Made by a program: the position numbers and the translations under genes. Under the pieces are notes generated by a model. The model did not search any database, was not told where the DNA came from, and saw only the letters and a program-made list of their open reading frames with translations. From Bradyrhizobium zhengyangense (GTDB taxonomy: Bacteria > Pseudomonadota > Alphaproteobacteria > Rhizobiales > Xanthobacteraceae): a DNA stretch of 64,000 nucleotides. The stretch is from contig NZ_JAKLUA010000013.1 in NCBI RefSeq assembly GCF_022012435.1, positions 62,001 to 126,000 on the forward strand, read 5' to 3'. Positions within the stretch are counted from its first letter, which is position 1, and every line of letters starts with the position of its first letter. This document shows positions 1-8,675 of the stretch, piece after piece.

Positions 1-658
1 GCCCACCACCCGTGAGCGCATCCTCAACGAGGCGCTCAACCTGTTTGCGCAGAGCGGCTATGGCGGCGCCTCGATGCGCGAATTGGCCCGTCGCGTCGGC
101 GTCCGCGAGAGCAGCCTCTACAATCATTTCTCCGGCAAGGCCGCGATCCTGGAAGCGATCGTCAGCGAGCACGGTCCGGCCAGTTCGGCGAGCCGGCTGG
201 AAGAGCCGCGCTACAAGCAGCTCGCGCGCCAGCCCGCCGCATTCTGCCGCCAGTTCGCGCTTGACCTGGTCGAGCAATGGTCCGATCCGCGCGAGCACCA
301 ATTCCAGAAGGTCATCACCGCCGAGCGCAACCGCGTGCCCGGCATCCGCGCCAAGTTCGCCGATCAGTTCTACGCGCGCGAGCAGCGCCTGATGACGGAT
401 TTTTTTCGCGGCTTCGCGTTGGCGGGCCTCGTCTCGACACCGGACCCGCGCGAAACGGCCCGGCTGTTCGCGGCCGGCCTCATTTACATCAGGCTCGAGC
501 ATTACGTGATGGGCGCGGCACCCTCGCCACGGCCGAAGGTGATCGAGGCGATCGACCGCTATCTCGCCTTCTTTCTGTCGCTGATTGCGGCGGGCGACGA
601 CGACAACAAGAGAAAAAGAACCAAGGGAGAGACGCGTGGCAAGGCTGCCCCTGATTGA
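1..658 (+). CDS. TetR/AcrR-family regulator, 5'-truncated by the window edge
   Basis: DNA-binding transcriptional regulator. The frame is open from base 2, so the true start lies left of the window. The visible N-terminus is a classic TetR helix-turn-helix: RERILNEALNLFAQSGYGGAS, then MRELARRVGVRESSLYNHF (residues about 25-43 of the visible part). The C-terminal ligand domain is about 150 residues and ends in a basic tail (KRKRTKGETRGK). The stop overlaps the GTG start of the next gene, so the two are co-transcribed and the regulator probably controls the enzymes at 636-3938. The ligand is unknown. An ATG at 74 is inside the HTH and is not the start. Confidence 0.9.
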   Translation, partial: PTTRERILNEALNLFAQSGYGGASMRELARRVGVRESSLYNHFSGKAAILEAIVSEHGPASSASRLEEPRYKQLARQPAAFCRQFALDLVEQWSDPREHQFQKVITAERNRVPGIRAKFADQFYAREQRLMTDFFRGFALAGLVSTPDPRETARLFAAGLIYIRLEHYVMGAAPSPRPKVIEAIDRYLAFFLSLIAAGDDDNKRKRTKGETRGKAAPD

Positions 659-1187
659 TCCGGAGACGACGAGCGGCGATATCCGCGCCTCGTTCGACCG
701 CATGTCGGTCAAGCTCAACATCTTCCGCATGATGGCCCATGCCGAGGCCAACATGATTCCGGCGATGCGGCTCGGCAATTCGATTCTTCACAAGCAGAAG
801 CTCAGCGCGGTCAACCGCGAGCTTTTGATCTTGCAGGCCGCGCAGCTCGAAGGCGGCGCCTATGAATGGCGCCAGCACGTGCCGATCGCGCTCGGCGTCG
901 GCTGCACGCAATCGCAGGTCGACGCGGTCGAGCGCGGCGATTACGATTCTGCGGCGCTGAATGAGGCCGAGCGCGCGCTGCTCAAGTTCGGTCGCGAGGT
1001 CGTCGAGAACGTCCGCGTGCCTGACGCGATCTTCATCGCTGCGCGAAGACATTTCAGCGACCAGGAGATCGTGGAATCCATCGTCGCGATCGGCTTCTAC
1101 ATGATGATGGCCCGTGTCACCGAGGCGACCGAAACCGACCTCGATCCTGCCGCCGGCATGAAGGTCTATGACGGCGGCAAGAAATAG
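636..1187 (+). CDS. Carboxymuconolactone decarboxylase (CMD/AhpD)-family protein
   Basis: All-helical CMD-fold protein of 183 residues. It has the CMD core MMAHAEANMIPAMRLGNSIL, then RELLILQAAQLEGGAYEWRQH, with the EW..H pattern seen in the decarboxylase-like branch and no CxxC pair, so an AhpD-type peroxidase is unlikely. I chose GTG at 636 because AAGGGAGA lies just upstream; the frame extends further 5' but only through coding sequence of the TetR gene. It overlaps the TetR stop by 23 bases and is followed 9 bases later by the SDR gene, so it belongs to the same operon. Family membership is clear; the substrate (perhaps an aromatic-derived lactone) is inference. Confidence 0.82.
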   Translation: MARLPLIDPETTSGDIRASFDRMSVKLNIFRMMAHAEANMIPAMRLGNSILHKQKLSAVNRELLILQAAQLEGGAYEWRQHVPIALGVGCTQSQVDAVERGDYDSAALNEAERALLKFGREVVENVRVPDAIFIAARRHFSDQEIVESIVAIGFYMMMARVTEATETDLDPAAGMKVYDGGKK

Positions 1188-1196
1188 GCGGCTGAG

Positions 1197-2042
1197 ATGA
1201 CGGACACGGAGAGCAAGCCGGAGCGCTACGTCCGCGCGCCGAGTCCGGAGTCATTGGGCGAAGCGCCCGGCAGGGGACGCCTCAAGGGCCGCCGCGTCCT
1301 GATCGTCGGCGGTGGCCAGCGCGTGTTCGATGCCGCCACCGATCCGATCGGCAATGGCCGCGCCATGAGCATTCTTTGTGCCCGCGAAGGCGCGAAGGTC
1401 GCAGTCGCCGATCTCAACCACGCCTCGGCGCAGCAAACCGTCAAGCGTATCACCGACGAAGGCGGCGAGGGTTTTGCCATTGCGGCCGACGTCACCTCTG
1501 AAGCCGACGTCCAGCGCATGATTGCCGAAGCCCACCGCGCCATGGGCGGTCTTGACGGCATGGTGCTGAACATCGGCACCTTCGGCAAGACCGGCCTCGA
1601 CAATGTCAGCCCGGAAGAGTGGAACGGGATCTTCGACGTCAATGTCCGCGGCCCCATGCTGTGCTGTCGCGCCGCGCTGCCAATATTCGACAGCGGCGGC
1701 GCCATCGTCTTCATCTCCTCGATCGCCGCGTTGAAGGCGGGATCGCAGATGGCGGTGTATGATTCCTCCAAAGCCGCGCTCGGCGGCCTGATGCGCAACA
1801 TCGCCCATCTCGGTGCGCGCCGTGGCATCCGCGCCAATCTCGTCTATCCCGGTCTCGTCGACACGCCCAACGGCCGCGAAGCCGGGGCCGGTCGCCCCAA
1901 CCGCGGCAAGGGGCATGTTCCCTTCGGACGGCAAGCGACCGCCTGGGAGATCGCCTACGCCGTGCTGTTCTTCCTGTCGGATGAGAGCGTTTATGTCACC
2001 GCACAGACGCTGGCGGTGGATAGCGGCTTGAGCGGGATGTAA
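1197..2042 (+). CDS. Short-chain dehydrogenase/reductase (SDR)
   Basis: NAD(P)-dependent oxidoreductase of 281 residues. The Rossmann nucleotide loop starts at VLIVGGGQR (residues 34-42) and contains an insertion before the second glycine pair (DPIGNGRA). The active site is Asn148 (DVNV), Ser175 (FISS), Tyr188 and Lys192 (YDSSK), with the usual 13-residue Ser-Tyr spacing, so all four catalytic positions are present. About 30 extra residues precede the fold. Near the C-terminus SGLSGM follows the usual VDSG motif. The gene starts 9 bases after the CMD-like gene. Substrate unknown; the context suggests oxidation of a ring or alicyclic alcohol. Confidence 0.9.
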   Translation: MTDTESKPERYVRAPSPESLGEAPGRGRLKGRRVLIVGGGQRVFDAATDPIGNGRAMSILCAREGAKVAVADLNHASAQQTVKRITDEGGEGFAIAADVTSEADVQRMIAEAHRAMGGLDGMVLNIGTFGKTGLDNVSPEEWNGIFDVNVRGPMLCCRAALPIFDSGGAIVFISSIAALKAGSQMAVYDSSKAALGGLMRNIAHLGARRGIRANLVYPGLVDTPNGREAGAGRPNRGKGHVPFGRQATAWEIAYAVLFFLSDESVYVTAQTLAVDSGLSGM

Positions 2043-2065
2043 GGCAAGGCGGATGTCTCCCCGAT

Positions 2066-2091
2066 GTCGTCCTGGCTTTCGCCAGGACGAC
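2066..2091. repeat. Perfect 11-bp hairpin, genus-type intergenic repeat or terminator
   Basis: GTCGTCCTGGC (2066-2076) pairs with GCCAGGACGAC (2081-2091) around a TTTC loop, 23 bases after the SDR stop. There is no T-run. The word resembles the short palindromic repeats scattered through Bradyrhizobium genomes, and it may also end the upstream transcript. Confidence 0.6.
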
Positions 2092-2244
2092 GGTGAGATT
2101 TGACGCGCCTCTGCGCCATCAGCTGGTCTTCCCGCCCCCTAGATTCACATTGCGCCCGCTAGCCATTCCCTCTAATTGTCTTGTACAAATGACCAAATAG
2201 CATGGTCGCGCGCTAAACACGCGATCAGGGACGGGAAGCGCAGC

Positions 2245-3084
2245 ATGTCGCAGGATGGTTTTGGCTTGGCTGGCGTCATCGGCATGCCGGTCGCGCATTC
2301 GCGCTCCCCGGTCATTCACAATTACTGGCTGAAGGCGCACGGCATCCGCGGTTCCTACGTGCCGCTCGCGGTCAAGCCGGAGCGGCTCGCGGATGCGCTT
2401 CGCGGCCTCGTCGCGCTCGGATTCCGCGGTTGCAACGTCACCATGCCGCACAAGCAGACGGCGATGGCGCAGCTCGCTCGAGTCAACGAGACCGCCAGGC
2501 GCATCGGCGCCGTCAACACCATCGTGGTCGAGGCAGACGGCACACTGTCCGGCTTCAACAATGACGGCAATGGTTTTGTGCAGAGCCTGCGCGACGCGAA
2601 AGCAGACTGGCGCGGCGATGCCGGCCCGATCCTGTTGCTCGGCGCAGGCGGCGCCTCGCGCGCGGTTGTCGTGGCGCTGCTGGAGAACGACGCACGCGAG
2701 ATCCGGATCGCCAACCGCACCGCGGAGAAAGCGGAGGCGATTGCGAAGGAGTTCGGTTCCGCCGTCAGCACCGTGGCATGGGACGATCGCGCAGCCGCGC
2801 TCGGCGATGTCGCGCTGCTGGTCAACTGCACTGATCGCGGCATGGTCGGCAAGAGCGCGCTCGAGATCGACCTGTCGCGGCTGAACCCGGCAACGCTCAC
2901 TGCCGATCTCATCTACACGCCGCTGGAGACGCCGTTCCTGGCCGGGGCCCGCGCGCGCGGCTGCGTCACCGTGAACGGGCTCGGCCTGCTGCTCAACCAG
3001 GCGCGGCTCGCCTTCAAGGCCTGGTTCGGCGTGATGCCTGACGTCACGCCCGATTTGATCAAGGCGATCGAGGCCACGTTCTGA
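2245..3084 (+). CDS. Shikimate dehydrogenase (AroE)-family protein
   Basis: NADP-dependent dehydrogenase of 279 residues, the usual AroE length. Visible motifs are the substrate serines SRSP (19-22), NVTMPHK with catalytic Lys70, GAVNTIV, the catalytic Asp in FNNDGNG (Asp107), the cofactor loop GAGGASRA (133-140) and NRT (157-159). ATG at 2245 has GGGAAG upstream; an earlier in-frame ATG at 2176 would add 23 residues unlike the family. An amidohydrolase and a solute-binding protein follow closely. That context points to a catabolic paralogue (quinate/shikimate-like substrate) rather than the housekeeping aromatic biosynthesis enzyme, but the sequence alone does not settle this. Confidence 0.85.
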   Translation: MSQDGFGLAGVIGMPVAHSRSPVIHNYWLKAHGIRGSYVPLAVKPERLADALRGLVALGFRGCNVTMPHKQTAMAQLARVNETARRIGAVNTIVVEADGTLSGFNNDGNGFVQSLRDAKADWRGDAGPILLLGAGGASRAVVVALLENDAREIRIANRTAEKAEAIAKEFGSAVSTVAWDDRAAALGDVALLVNCTDRGMVGKSALEIDLSRLNPATLTADLIYTPLETPFLAGARARGCVTVNGLGLLLNQARLAFKAWFGVMPDVTPDLIKAIEATF

Positions 3085-3104
3085 ACCGCGGGAAGCTTTG
3101 TGCC

Positions 3105-3938
3105 ATGACATTGCCGGCGGGCCCCAAGATCGACTGTCACATCCACGCCATCGATCCCGTCCGTTTTCCCTATGGCGCCGATACGCCGTATCGCCCGAGC
3201 GGGCAGGAGATTGCGCCGGCCGCGCAACTCATCCGTGTGTTCGACGCTTTTGATGTTCGCCATGCGCTGGTCGTCGCCACCAACACCGGCTATGGCAGCG
3301 ACAGCCGCATCCTGCTCGACACCTTGAGGCAGGGCGGCGGCCGCTTCAGGGGCGTCGCCGTGGTCGAGAACGACGTCGACATCCGCGAGCTCGAACGCTT
3401 GAAAGCCGCGGGCGTCATCGGCGTTGCCTACAATGTGCCGTTCCACGGCGCCGACTATTATCGCAACACCGCGCCGCTGCTGGAGAAGCTGGTAAGCCTC
3501 GGCCTGTTCCTCCAGATCCAGGTCGAGAACGATCAACTGCTTGATCTGCTGCCCCTCATCGACAAATCGCCAGTGCGTCTGGTGTTCGACCATTGTGGCC
3601 GACCGTCGGTCGGCCAGGGTGTCAAAGGCAAGACCTTTCAGGCCCTGCTTGCGATCGGCCGCGAGCGTGACGCGCACATCAAACTGTCAGGCTATTACAA
3701 GTTCTCGCAACAGCCGCACCCTTATGAGGACACCTGGCCGTTCATTGCAGCGCTTGTCGAGGCCTTCACGCTCGATCGCTGCGTCTGGGGCTCGGACTAT
3801 CCGTTCCCGCGCGCAGCCGAAAGGCTCGACTACGGGCCGCTGCTCGCGGTGCTGACATCGCTGTTTCCGGACACGGGCGACCAGCAGCGCCTGCTGTGGC
3901 GAACGCCGGCGAAACTGCTCGGCTTCGATGGATCATAA
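3105..3938 (+). CDS. Amidohydrolase-2 family hydrolase/decarboxylase
   Basis: TIM-barrel metal hydrolase of 277 residues. The metal ligands HxH lie at residues 12-14 (DCHIHAIDP), a conserved FDHCGRP strand near 162, and the terminal Asp in WGSDYPFP near 229. This set matches the PF04909 group, which includes 2-pyrone-4,6-dicarboxylate lactonase and related lactone hydrolases. A GGGAAG ribosome site precedes the ATG. It starts 20 bases after the AroE-like gene and its end runs up to the binding-protein gene, so it is in one operon with both. Substrate unknown; a lactone or cyclic acid is plausible. Confidence 0.85.
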   Translation: MTLPAGPKIDCHIHAIDPVRFPYGADTPYRPSGQEIAPAAQLIRVFDAFDVRHALVVATNTGYGSDSRILLDTLRQGGGRFRGVAVVENDVDIRELERLKAAGVIGVAYNVPFHGADYYRNTAPLLEKLVSLGLFLQIQVENDQLLDLLPLIDKSPVRLVFDHCGRPSVGQGVKGKTFQALLAIGRERDAHIKLSGYYKFSQQPHPYEDTWPFIAALVEAFTLDRCVWGSDYPFPRAAERLDYGPLLAVLTSLFPDTGDQQRLLWRTPAKLLGFDGS

Positions 3939-3963
3939 CAAGGAAAGCAACGGGGAGGACATC

Positions 3964-5118
3964 ATGAGGCATCTTCCAGGCACGCTCGCCATCGCCTTGG
4001 CAGCATCGCTCACCACGGGCGCAGCCCGTGCGCAGAACACCGTCTACATCCCTGACGTCATCGAGCTCTCCGGCCCCGGCGCCGTCTCGGGCACCAACTG
4101 GCGTGACGGCGTCCTGCTCGCAGTTGACGAGATCAATGCCGCCGGTGGCATCCTGGGTCGCAAGATTCAGACCGAGCATCTGGACACCCAGAGCAACCCC
4201 GGCATCTCGCGCGCGCAGGTGCAGAAGGTTTTGGACAAGGATCCCTATGTCGTGCTTGGGCCGATCTATTCCGGTTCGGTCAAGGTCAACATGGCGCTGA
4301 CGCAACAAGCCGAAATCCCTCAGATCGTCGGCGCCGAGGCTGCCGACATCACCACGCAGGGCAACCCCTGGATTTTCCGCACCGCCTTCGGCCAGCAATT
4401 CTCGATGCCGAAGATCGCTAATTATCTGCACGACAAGCTGAACGTGAAAAGCGTCGCGGTGCTCTGGGTCAACAATGATTTCGGTAAGGGCGGCCACGAC
4501 AATTTCGTGAAGGAGATGAAGGCACGCAACATCGAGATTGCGGCCGATATCTCCACCGAGCAGGGCCAGGTCGATTTCGGCTCCGATGTCATCAAGCTCA
4601 AGGGCGCCAAGGCCGATGCCGCCTTCATCTACACCAACGAGGAGGAGAGCGCGCGCTTCCTGATCGAGGCGAAGCGGCAAGGCCTGTCGACGCCGCTGTT
4701 CGGCGAAACCACGCTGCTCAGCCAGAAGGTGGTCGAGCTCGCCGGCTCCGCCGCCAACGGCGTGCGCGGTCATGTCGGCCTCAGCGCCGACGCTCCGATT
4801 CCGGCGATCGAGGAGTTCACCAAGAAGTTCAGCGACCGCTTCAAGTACCGCCCCGATCACAACGGCATCAAGGGCTACACCGCGGTCTATCTCGTCAAAT
4901 ATGTCACCGAGAAGATCGGCAAGTTCGACAGCAAGGCCTTTGGCGCGGCGATGAAGGGCCTGACGCTGACGCCTGACAAGGCACCGGGCATGCTGATGGA
5001 AGCCAGCTGGGACCAGAACGGCGACATCGACCGCGCCAGCTTCCTCGCCGAGATCGTCGACGGCAAGCAGAAGATCGTGGAGACGCTGCCGAAGCTGAAT
5101 GGCAGCAAGAGCGAATGA
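3964..5118 (+). CDS. ABC transporter periplasmic binding protein, branched-chain amino acid type
   Basis: Secreted solute-binding protein (LivJ/peripla_BP_6 family), 384 residues. The signal peptide ends near ARA-QNT at residues 21-24. The mature part begins with the family's GAVSG and GVLLAVDEINAAGGILGRKI segments. ATG at 3964 is chosen for GGGGAGGAC just upstream and because it starts the signal peptide; the frame itself opens 36 bases earlier. No permease or ATPase genes follow, so this is an orphan component that must work with a transporter elsewhere. Position behind the AroE-like and amidohydrolase genes suggests it captures the substrate of that pathway, which is inference. Confidence 0.88.
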   Translation: MRHLPGTLAIALAASLTTGAARAQNTVYIPDVIELSGPGAVSGTNWRDGVLLAVDEINAAGGILGRKIQTEHLDTQSNPGISRAQVQKVLDKDPYVVLGPIYSGSVKVNMALTQQAEIPQIVGAEAADITTQGNPWIFRTAFGQQFSMPKIANYLHDKLNVKSVAVLWVNNDFGKGGHDNFVKEMKARNIEIAADISTEQGQVDFGSDVIKLKGAKADAAFIYTNEEESARFLIEAKRQGLSTPLFGETTLLSQKVVELAGSAANGVRGHVGLSADAPIPAIEEFTKKFSDRFKYRPDHNGIKGYTAVYLVKYVTEKIGKFDSKAFGAAMKGLTLTPDKAPGMLMEASWDQNGDIDRASFLAEIVDGKQKIVETLPKLNGSKSE

Positions 5119-5136
5119 AGGGCGCGTAGGCAAGAC

Positions 5137-5165
5137 GTGCCGTCGGATGACTCCGCCGACGGCAC
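5137..5165 (+). terminator. 10-bp hairpin after the binding-protein gene
   Basis: GTGCCGTCGG (5137-5146) pairs perfectly with CCGACGGCAC (5156-5165), 19 bases past the stop. No T-run follows, so it may stabilise the 3' end more than terminate. Confidence 0.5.
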
Positions 5166-5215
5166 AACCCGCTTCATCCCTTCGTTGCGACAGGCCTGCT
5201 TTCCTGTCCTAGTGG

Positions 5216-5248
5216 ACCGCGCAATTCCCTTGCGCGGTGTTTTTCTTT
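5216..5248 (+). terminator. Rho-independent terminator
   Basis: ACCGCGCAA (5216-5224) pairs with TTGCGCGGT (5230-5238) around TTCCC and is followed directly by GTTTTTCTTT. This is a textbook intrinsic terminator closing the operon that ends at 5118. Confidence 0.88.
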
Positions 5249-5325
5249 GGTGCATCCTCTGGTAGCGGCAGCAGATTGGCCGCGGAAAGCTTATTTTTGC
5301 GAAAACTTTATTTCAGGAGTGTGCC

Positions 5326-5709
5326 ATGGCAAGGCGTGGCAACATTGCAATACTCTTTATGCTTGCAGTCTGTCCTCCTCGGTATGCAGATGCTCGGCCT
5401 TATGAGAACGGACCGGCGTTGAGGTCACTCGATAAACTTGGTTCGGATCTTGCGCCTGTGAATCGAGCGCCCGGAGCTTCTCAAGTTGCACCGGATATTC
5501 TGAAGTTAAGTGGATTCTTCGATTTTCTGCGTACGGTGCAGCAGGCCCCGGCACCGCGCGAGCCTCCAGCTCCGAAAGCACCGGCACCACGCGAGCCTCC
5601 AATTCCGCGTCCTCCGCCAGGTGAGCAGCCGGTTCAGCTGCAATTGCCGGCTCCACCTCCCATGGCGCCACCGCGCGAGCCGCCATCGACGCCGTCGCCC
5701 GCAAAGTGA
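5326..5709 (+). CDS. Small secreted proline-rich protein, function unknown
   Basis: Protein of 127 residues that I do not recognise. An N-terminal signal-like segment (MARRGNIAILFMLAVCP) is followed by about 50 ordinary residues and then a tail of roughly 55 residues that is almost half proline, with the repeated unit APAPREPP (near residues 74 and 86). Such tails often span the cell wall or bind partner proteins. AGGAG precedes the ATG. The stop is shared with the start of the next gene (GTGA), which suggests translational coupling and a joint function. A promoter must lie between the terminator ending at 5248 and 5326. Confidence 0.65.
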   Translation: MARRGNIAILFMLAVCPPRYADARPYENGPALRSLDKLGSDLAPVNRAPGASQVAPDILKLSGFFDFLRTVQQAPAPREPPAPKAPAPREPPIPRPPPGEQPVQLQLPAPPPMAPPREPPSTPSPAK

Positions 5710-6536
5710 AGGTCGAGATGTGCAAGCAGCAGAAGGCGGAAGCGCAGCTTGCCGGGCAGAAACGGCAGGAAGCGATCCCCGCGGCCGTCGCCGATACGTC
5801 GGCCGAACCCGATCTGACTTGGGACGTTCTGGGCTTGCGGGTCGGCCGCAAGACGGAGATCATCGCCCTTGTCGCGTTTATGCTCTCGCTGGGCGGTGTC
5901 CTTTGGCAGGTTTTCAATTTTGCCCGTGGCGCGGTGGTTCAGCTGTTTCCTTCCGATCAGATTGTTCTGACGACGGTCGAAAAGCTCGGCAAGAACTATC
6001 GCAGCCAGGACAACAATCTCGCGCTCATTGCGACCATGGCCTATTCCAACGAGGGGGATGTGGGTCACAACGCAATTGTGCGCCGTGAATACATAACGAT
6101 GACGTTCGGCGACCGTACCGTCGAACACAGATGGTATGAGTTCGGTAGCTCAGATCTCAAGGATGGCGCGCTGGAATTCAAGCGCGACAGCGAGGCTCGT
6201 CCGTTTCCGGTCAACGCAGCCTCGGCCGTCAGTCACGAGACGTTGTTCGCCGCGTGGGAGGTTGATTGCGGGGAGGGCGACAAGAAATGCGATCCGCGGG
6301 GCAATTTCGTCCAATGGGACGACTTCCTGGCGGCTGCCAAGGCTAACCATAAGCTCGTAATTACGACGAAAGCCATTGTCTATCCGTCGACAGAGTTGAC
6401 CGCCTCATGCGAAATCAAGCTGCGTCAGTGGGAGATTGACGTGTTGCAAACGGACCAGTGGTTGTCGGCAACGTGCAGCCAGCCTGGAGCCCCGGCTGTG
6501 CTGAGAGTTCCTTTGCAGGGAAAATCTGCCAAGTGA
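5706..6536 (+). CDS. Membrane-anchored protein of unknown function
   Basis: Protein of 276 residues from GTG at 5706, or 272 from ATG at 5718. A short Gln/Lys/Ala-rich cytoplasmic part comes first, then one clear transmembrane segment near residues 55-78 (IIALVAFMLSLGGVLWQVF). About 195 residues follow, presumably periplasmic, containing a Cys-rich stretch (WEVDCGEGDKKCDP) and two later cysteines. No family motif is recognised. It overlaps the proline-rich gene by the four bases GTGA, so both are probably made together. Codon usage is less GC-biased at some third positions than in neighbouring enzymes, which could indicate an accessory origin. Confidence 0.65.
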   Translation: MKVEMCKQQKAEAQLAGQKRQEAIPAAVADTSAEPDLTWDVLGLRVGRKTEIIALVAFMLSLGGVLWQVFNFARGAVVQLFPSDQIVLTTVEKLGKNYRSQDNNLALIATMAYSNEGDVGHNAIVRREYITMTFGDRTVEHRWYEFGSSDLKDGALEFKRDSEARPFPVNAASAVSHETLFAAWEVDCGEGDKKCDPRGNFVQWDDFLAAAKANHKLVITTKAIVYPSTELTASCEIKLRQWEIDVLQTDQWLSATCSQPGAPAVLRVPLQGKSAK

Positions 6537-6687
6537 CGGGTCGAGGTCGCGCGACTGCTGCCTGCAATTTGTAAGGCCGGCCGCGACGTGGCCTGGCAGC
6601 CGGCCCCAGGATCGGATTGCATCGCCACCGCTAGCAGCGCCGGCCGATCGCGGGCATGATGAGGCCGTTGATTCCGGATGCTGTTTT

Positions 6688-7272
6688 ATGAAAACCACGC
6701 TGCTGAATGCCGAAGACTACACCCGTGCGCCCTGGAAGAACGGCGGCGGCGTCTTTACCGATATCGCGGATGCGCATCGGCCCGGCACGGTGGTGAAGAA
6801 CTGGGACAGCCTGCTGTGGCGCTTTGCGTCCACGCCGATCGTTGCGCCCGGGCCGTTCTCGCACATGCCTGATATCGATCGCTTGCAGATGGTGATCGGC
6901 GGGCGCGGGCTGGTGCTGAAAGCCGGGGGGCAGGAGCTCGACGAGCGCGAGCCGTTCACGACCGTCCGCTTCACCGGCGAGATGGAGATCGTGACCGAGC
7001 TCGAGGCCGGCCCGGTCGAGGTCGTCAACCTGATGGCGCGGCGCGGTGCGGCGGAGATCGAGCTGGTGGCGCTGAAGGAGCCCGGCGAGCGGCCATTGCC
7101 CGCCGGCACGCATCTGGTATACGCGCTATCTCGCGATTGTGACATTCATCTCAAGTGCGAGGAATTTCTCGTTCCCGGCGGCAGCACGCTGAAAATCGAA
7201 CTGACCGAGGCGTCCAGGCTGACGCTCGTTTCGGGACTTGCGGTACTGGCATCGATTCGGCTCGTCAGCTAG
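6688..7272 (+). CDS. HutD/Ves-family cupin protein
   Basis: Protein of 194 residues with the family signature APWKNGGGVFTDIA near the N-terminus (residues 13-26) and WRFAS at about 47-51, both typical of HutD/Ves (PF05962) two-cupin proteins. HutD is linked to histidine utilisation and Ves to cold-induced stress in E. coli; the biochemical role of the family is not firmly known. No hut genes are nearby and the flanks are unrelated, so it seems to be a stand-alone gene. Confidence 0.85.
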   Translation: MKTTLLNAEDYTRAPWKNGGGVFTDIADAHRPGTVVKNWDSLLWRFASTPIVAPGPFSHMPDIDRLQMVIGGRGLVLKAGGQELDEREPFTTVRFTGEMEIVTELEAGPVEVVNLMARRGAAEIELVALKEPGERPLPAGTHLVYALSRDCDIHLKCEEFLVPGGSTLKIELTEASRLTLVSGLAVLASIRLVS

Positions 7273-7378
7273 GCGGCGGTCGTGCGAATGCGCACAATCC
7301 GTGCAACTGGCTAGGTTGACGCAGCCGATCCGGAACACGATATGTGCGGGCATAAAGACCGCCGCTGAAGGCCAGGAT

Positions 7379-8584
7379 ATGAACGCGCCAGACAAGGTTC
7401 CCGCTACAACACTATCCGACGGTGTCGTCGATTGGCTGACCACGGGGACGCACAACGAGCGCTTCATCGACAACATTTTTGCCGAGATGTGCAACCGCAT
7501 CCAGCAAACGGGCATTCCGCTGAAGCGGTCGACGCTTCACGTGCTGATCCAGCACCCGCAATGGTTGGGGGCGCGTTTCATGTGGGCCGACGGCATGCGC
7601 GAGGCCGAGATTGCGCGGGTTGATTTCGATGTACGGGAGCGGTCCGAATATATCGGCAGTCCTGCCAACGAAATGCAGAATGGCGCCACTGAAGTGCGTG
7701 AGAATCTGGAGCAGGATCCCGCGCTTGGCCGCAAGCACGCGCTCTATGACGAGATGCGGGCGAGGGGCCTCACCGACTATGTCGCCTGGCCGCTCTACCA
7801 CACGCTCGGCAAGCGCCATCTGGTCACGTTCGCAACTGATCGGCCCGGCGGATTCGACGCTGCGCATATCGTCGCGCTGAAGAAGCTGCTGCCGGTGCTG
7901 GCGCTGGTCAGCGAAATCCGCATCAAGAACCGCCTGGCGCGCACGCTGCTGGAGACCTATGTGGGCTCCCATGCCGGCGAGCTCATCCTGGCCGGCGCCA
8001 CCCGCCGCGGCACCGGCACGACGGTGCGCGCCGCGATCATGATCTGCGATCTCAGGGATTTCACGAAGATCTCCGACAATTGGCCGCGCGACGACGTCAT
8101 CGATCTCCTCAACGATTATTTCGACGCGATGTCCGACCCGATCGCGCGGCATGGCGGCGAGATCCTGAAATTCATCGGCGACGGCCTGCTCGCGATCTTC
8201 CCGCTCAGCCAGCCCAACGCATGCGCCAATCTGTTGCGCGCCGTTACCGAGGCCCGGAAGGCGATGGCTGCGCTCAACACGCGCAACAACGGCACGGGCC
8301 GCGCGCCGCTCAACTATGGCATCGGCGTCCATGTCGGCGACGTCATGTACGGCAATATCGGGTCATCAAGCCGGCTCGACTTCACCGTGATCGGCCCCGC
8401 CGTCAACATGGCCTCGCGCCTCGAGGCGCTCACCAAGCAGGTCGGCAAGCCAGTGCTGCTATCGCGCGACTTCGCCGAGCTGGTCGATCGCGAGTTTGAG
8501 CTGGAGCGGGTCGGCAAGCATGCTGTGCGCGGCTTCAGCGATCCGATCGAGCTTTTCGCGTTTGAGCCGTCGCCGCGGACGTAA
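7379..8584 (+). CDS. Class III adenylate/guanylate cyclase with N-terminal sensor-like region
   Basis: Signalling enzyme of 401 residues making cAMP (or cGMP). About 200 N-terminal residues form a soluble region without membrane segments (GAF-like in length, not proven). The catalytic domain runs from about residue 215. The metal aspartates are Asp224 (ICDLRDF) and Asp268 (FIGDGL), the purine-selecting Lys264 is present (LKFIGDG), and the transition-state Asn/Arg lie in NMASRLE. ATG at 7379 is chosen because upstream codons do not look coding. A second cyclase follows 91 bases later. Confidence 0.9.
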   Translation: MNAPDKVPATTLSDGVVDWLTTGTHNERFIDNIFAEMCNRIQQTGIPLKRSTLHVLIQHPQWLGARFMWADGMREAEIARVDFDVRERSEYIGSPANEMQNGATEVRENLEQDPALGRKHALYDEMRARGLTDYVAWPLYHTLGKRHLVTFATDRPGGFDAAHIVALKKLLPVLALVSEIRIKNRLARTLLETYVGSHAGELILAGATRRGTGTTVRAAIMICDLRDFTKISDNWPRDDVIDLLNDYFDAMSDPIARHGGEILKFIGDGLLAIFPLSQPNACANLLRAVTEARKAMAALNTRNNGTGRAPLNYGIGVHVGDVMYGNIGSSSRLDFTVIGPAVNMASRLEALTKQVGKPVLLSRDFAELVDREFELERVGKHAVRGFSDPIELFAFEPSPRT

Positions 8585-8675
8585 ACCGCGCCGCGCGACG
8601 CGCGCTGTTGCCAAGGCGCGAGCGTCGAATTACGCTCCGGGTCTGCCATATCGGTTCAGCATCAGCCGCATCGTC

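Noticed and set aside
3766..5133. Long minus-strand open frame (455 codons) over the binding-protein gene
   Set aside because: It is antisense to a clear signal-peptide-bearing family protein; such frames arise from GC-rich third positions and show no family motif or ribosome site.
5326..6536. A single gene broken by a frameshift
   Set aside because: The first frame ends naturally in a proline tail and the second starts at GTGA with its own soluble segment; a four-base overlap of two genes is simpler.
8496..8675. Earlier start for the second cyclase, overlapping the first
   Set aside because: The extra 60 residues are Ser/Arg-rich and out-of-phase shadow of the first cyclase; ATG at 8676 gives a sensible domain start.
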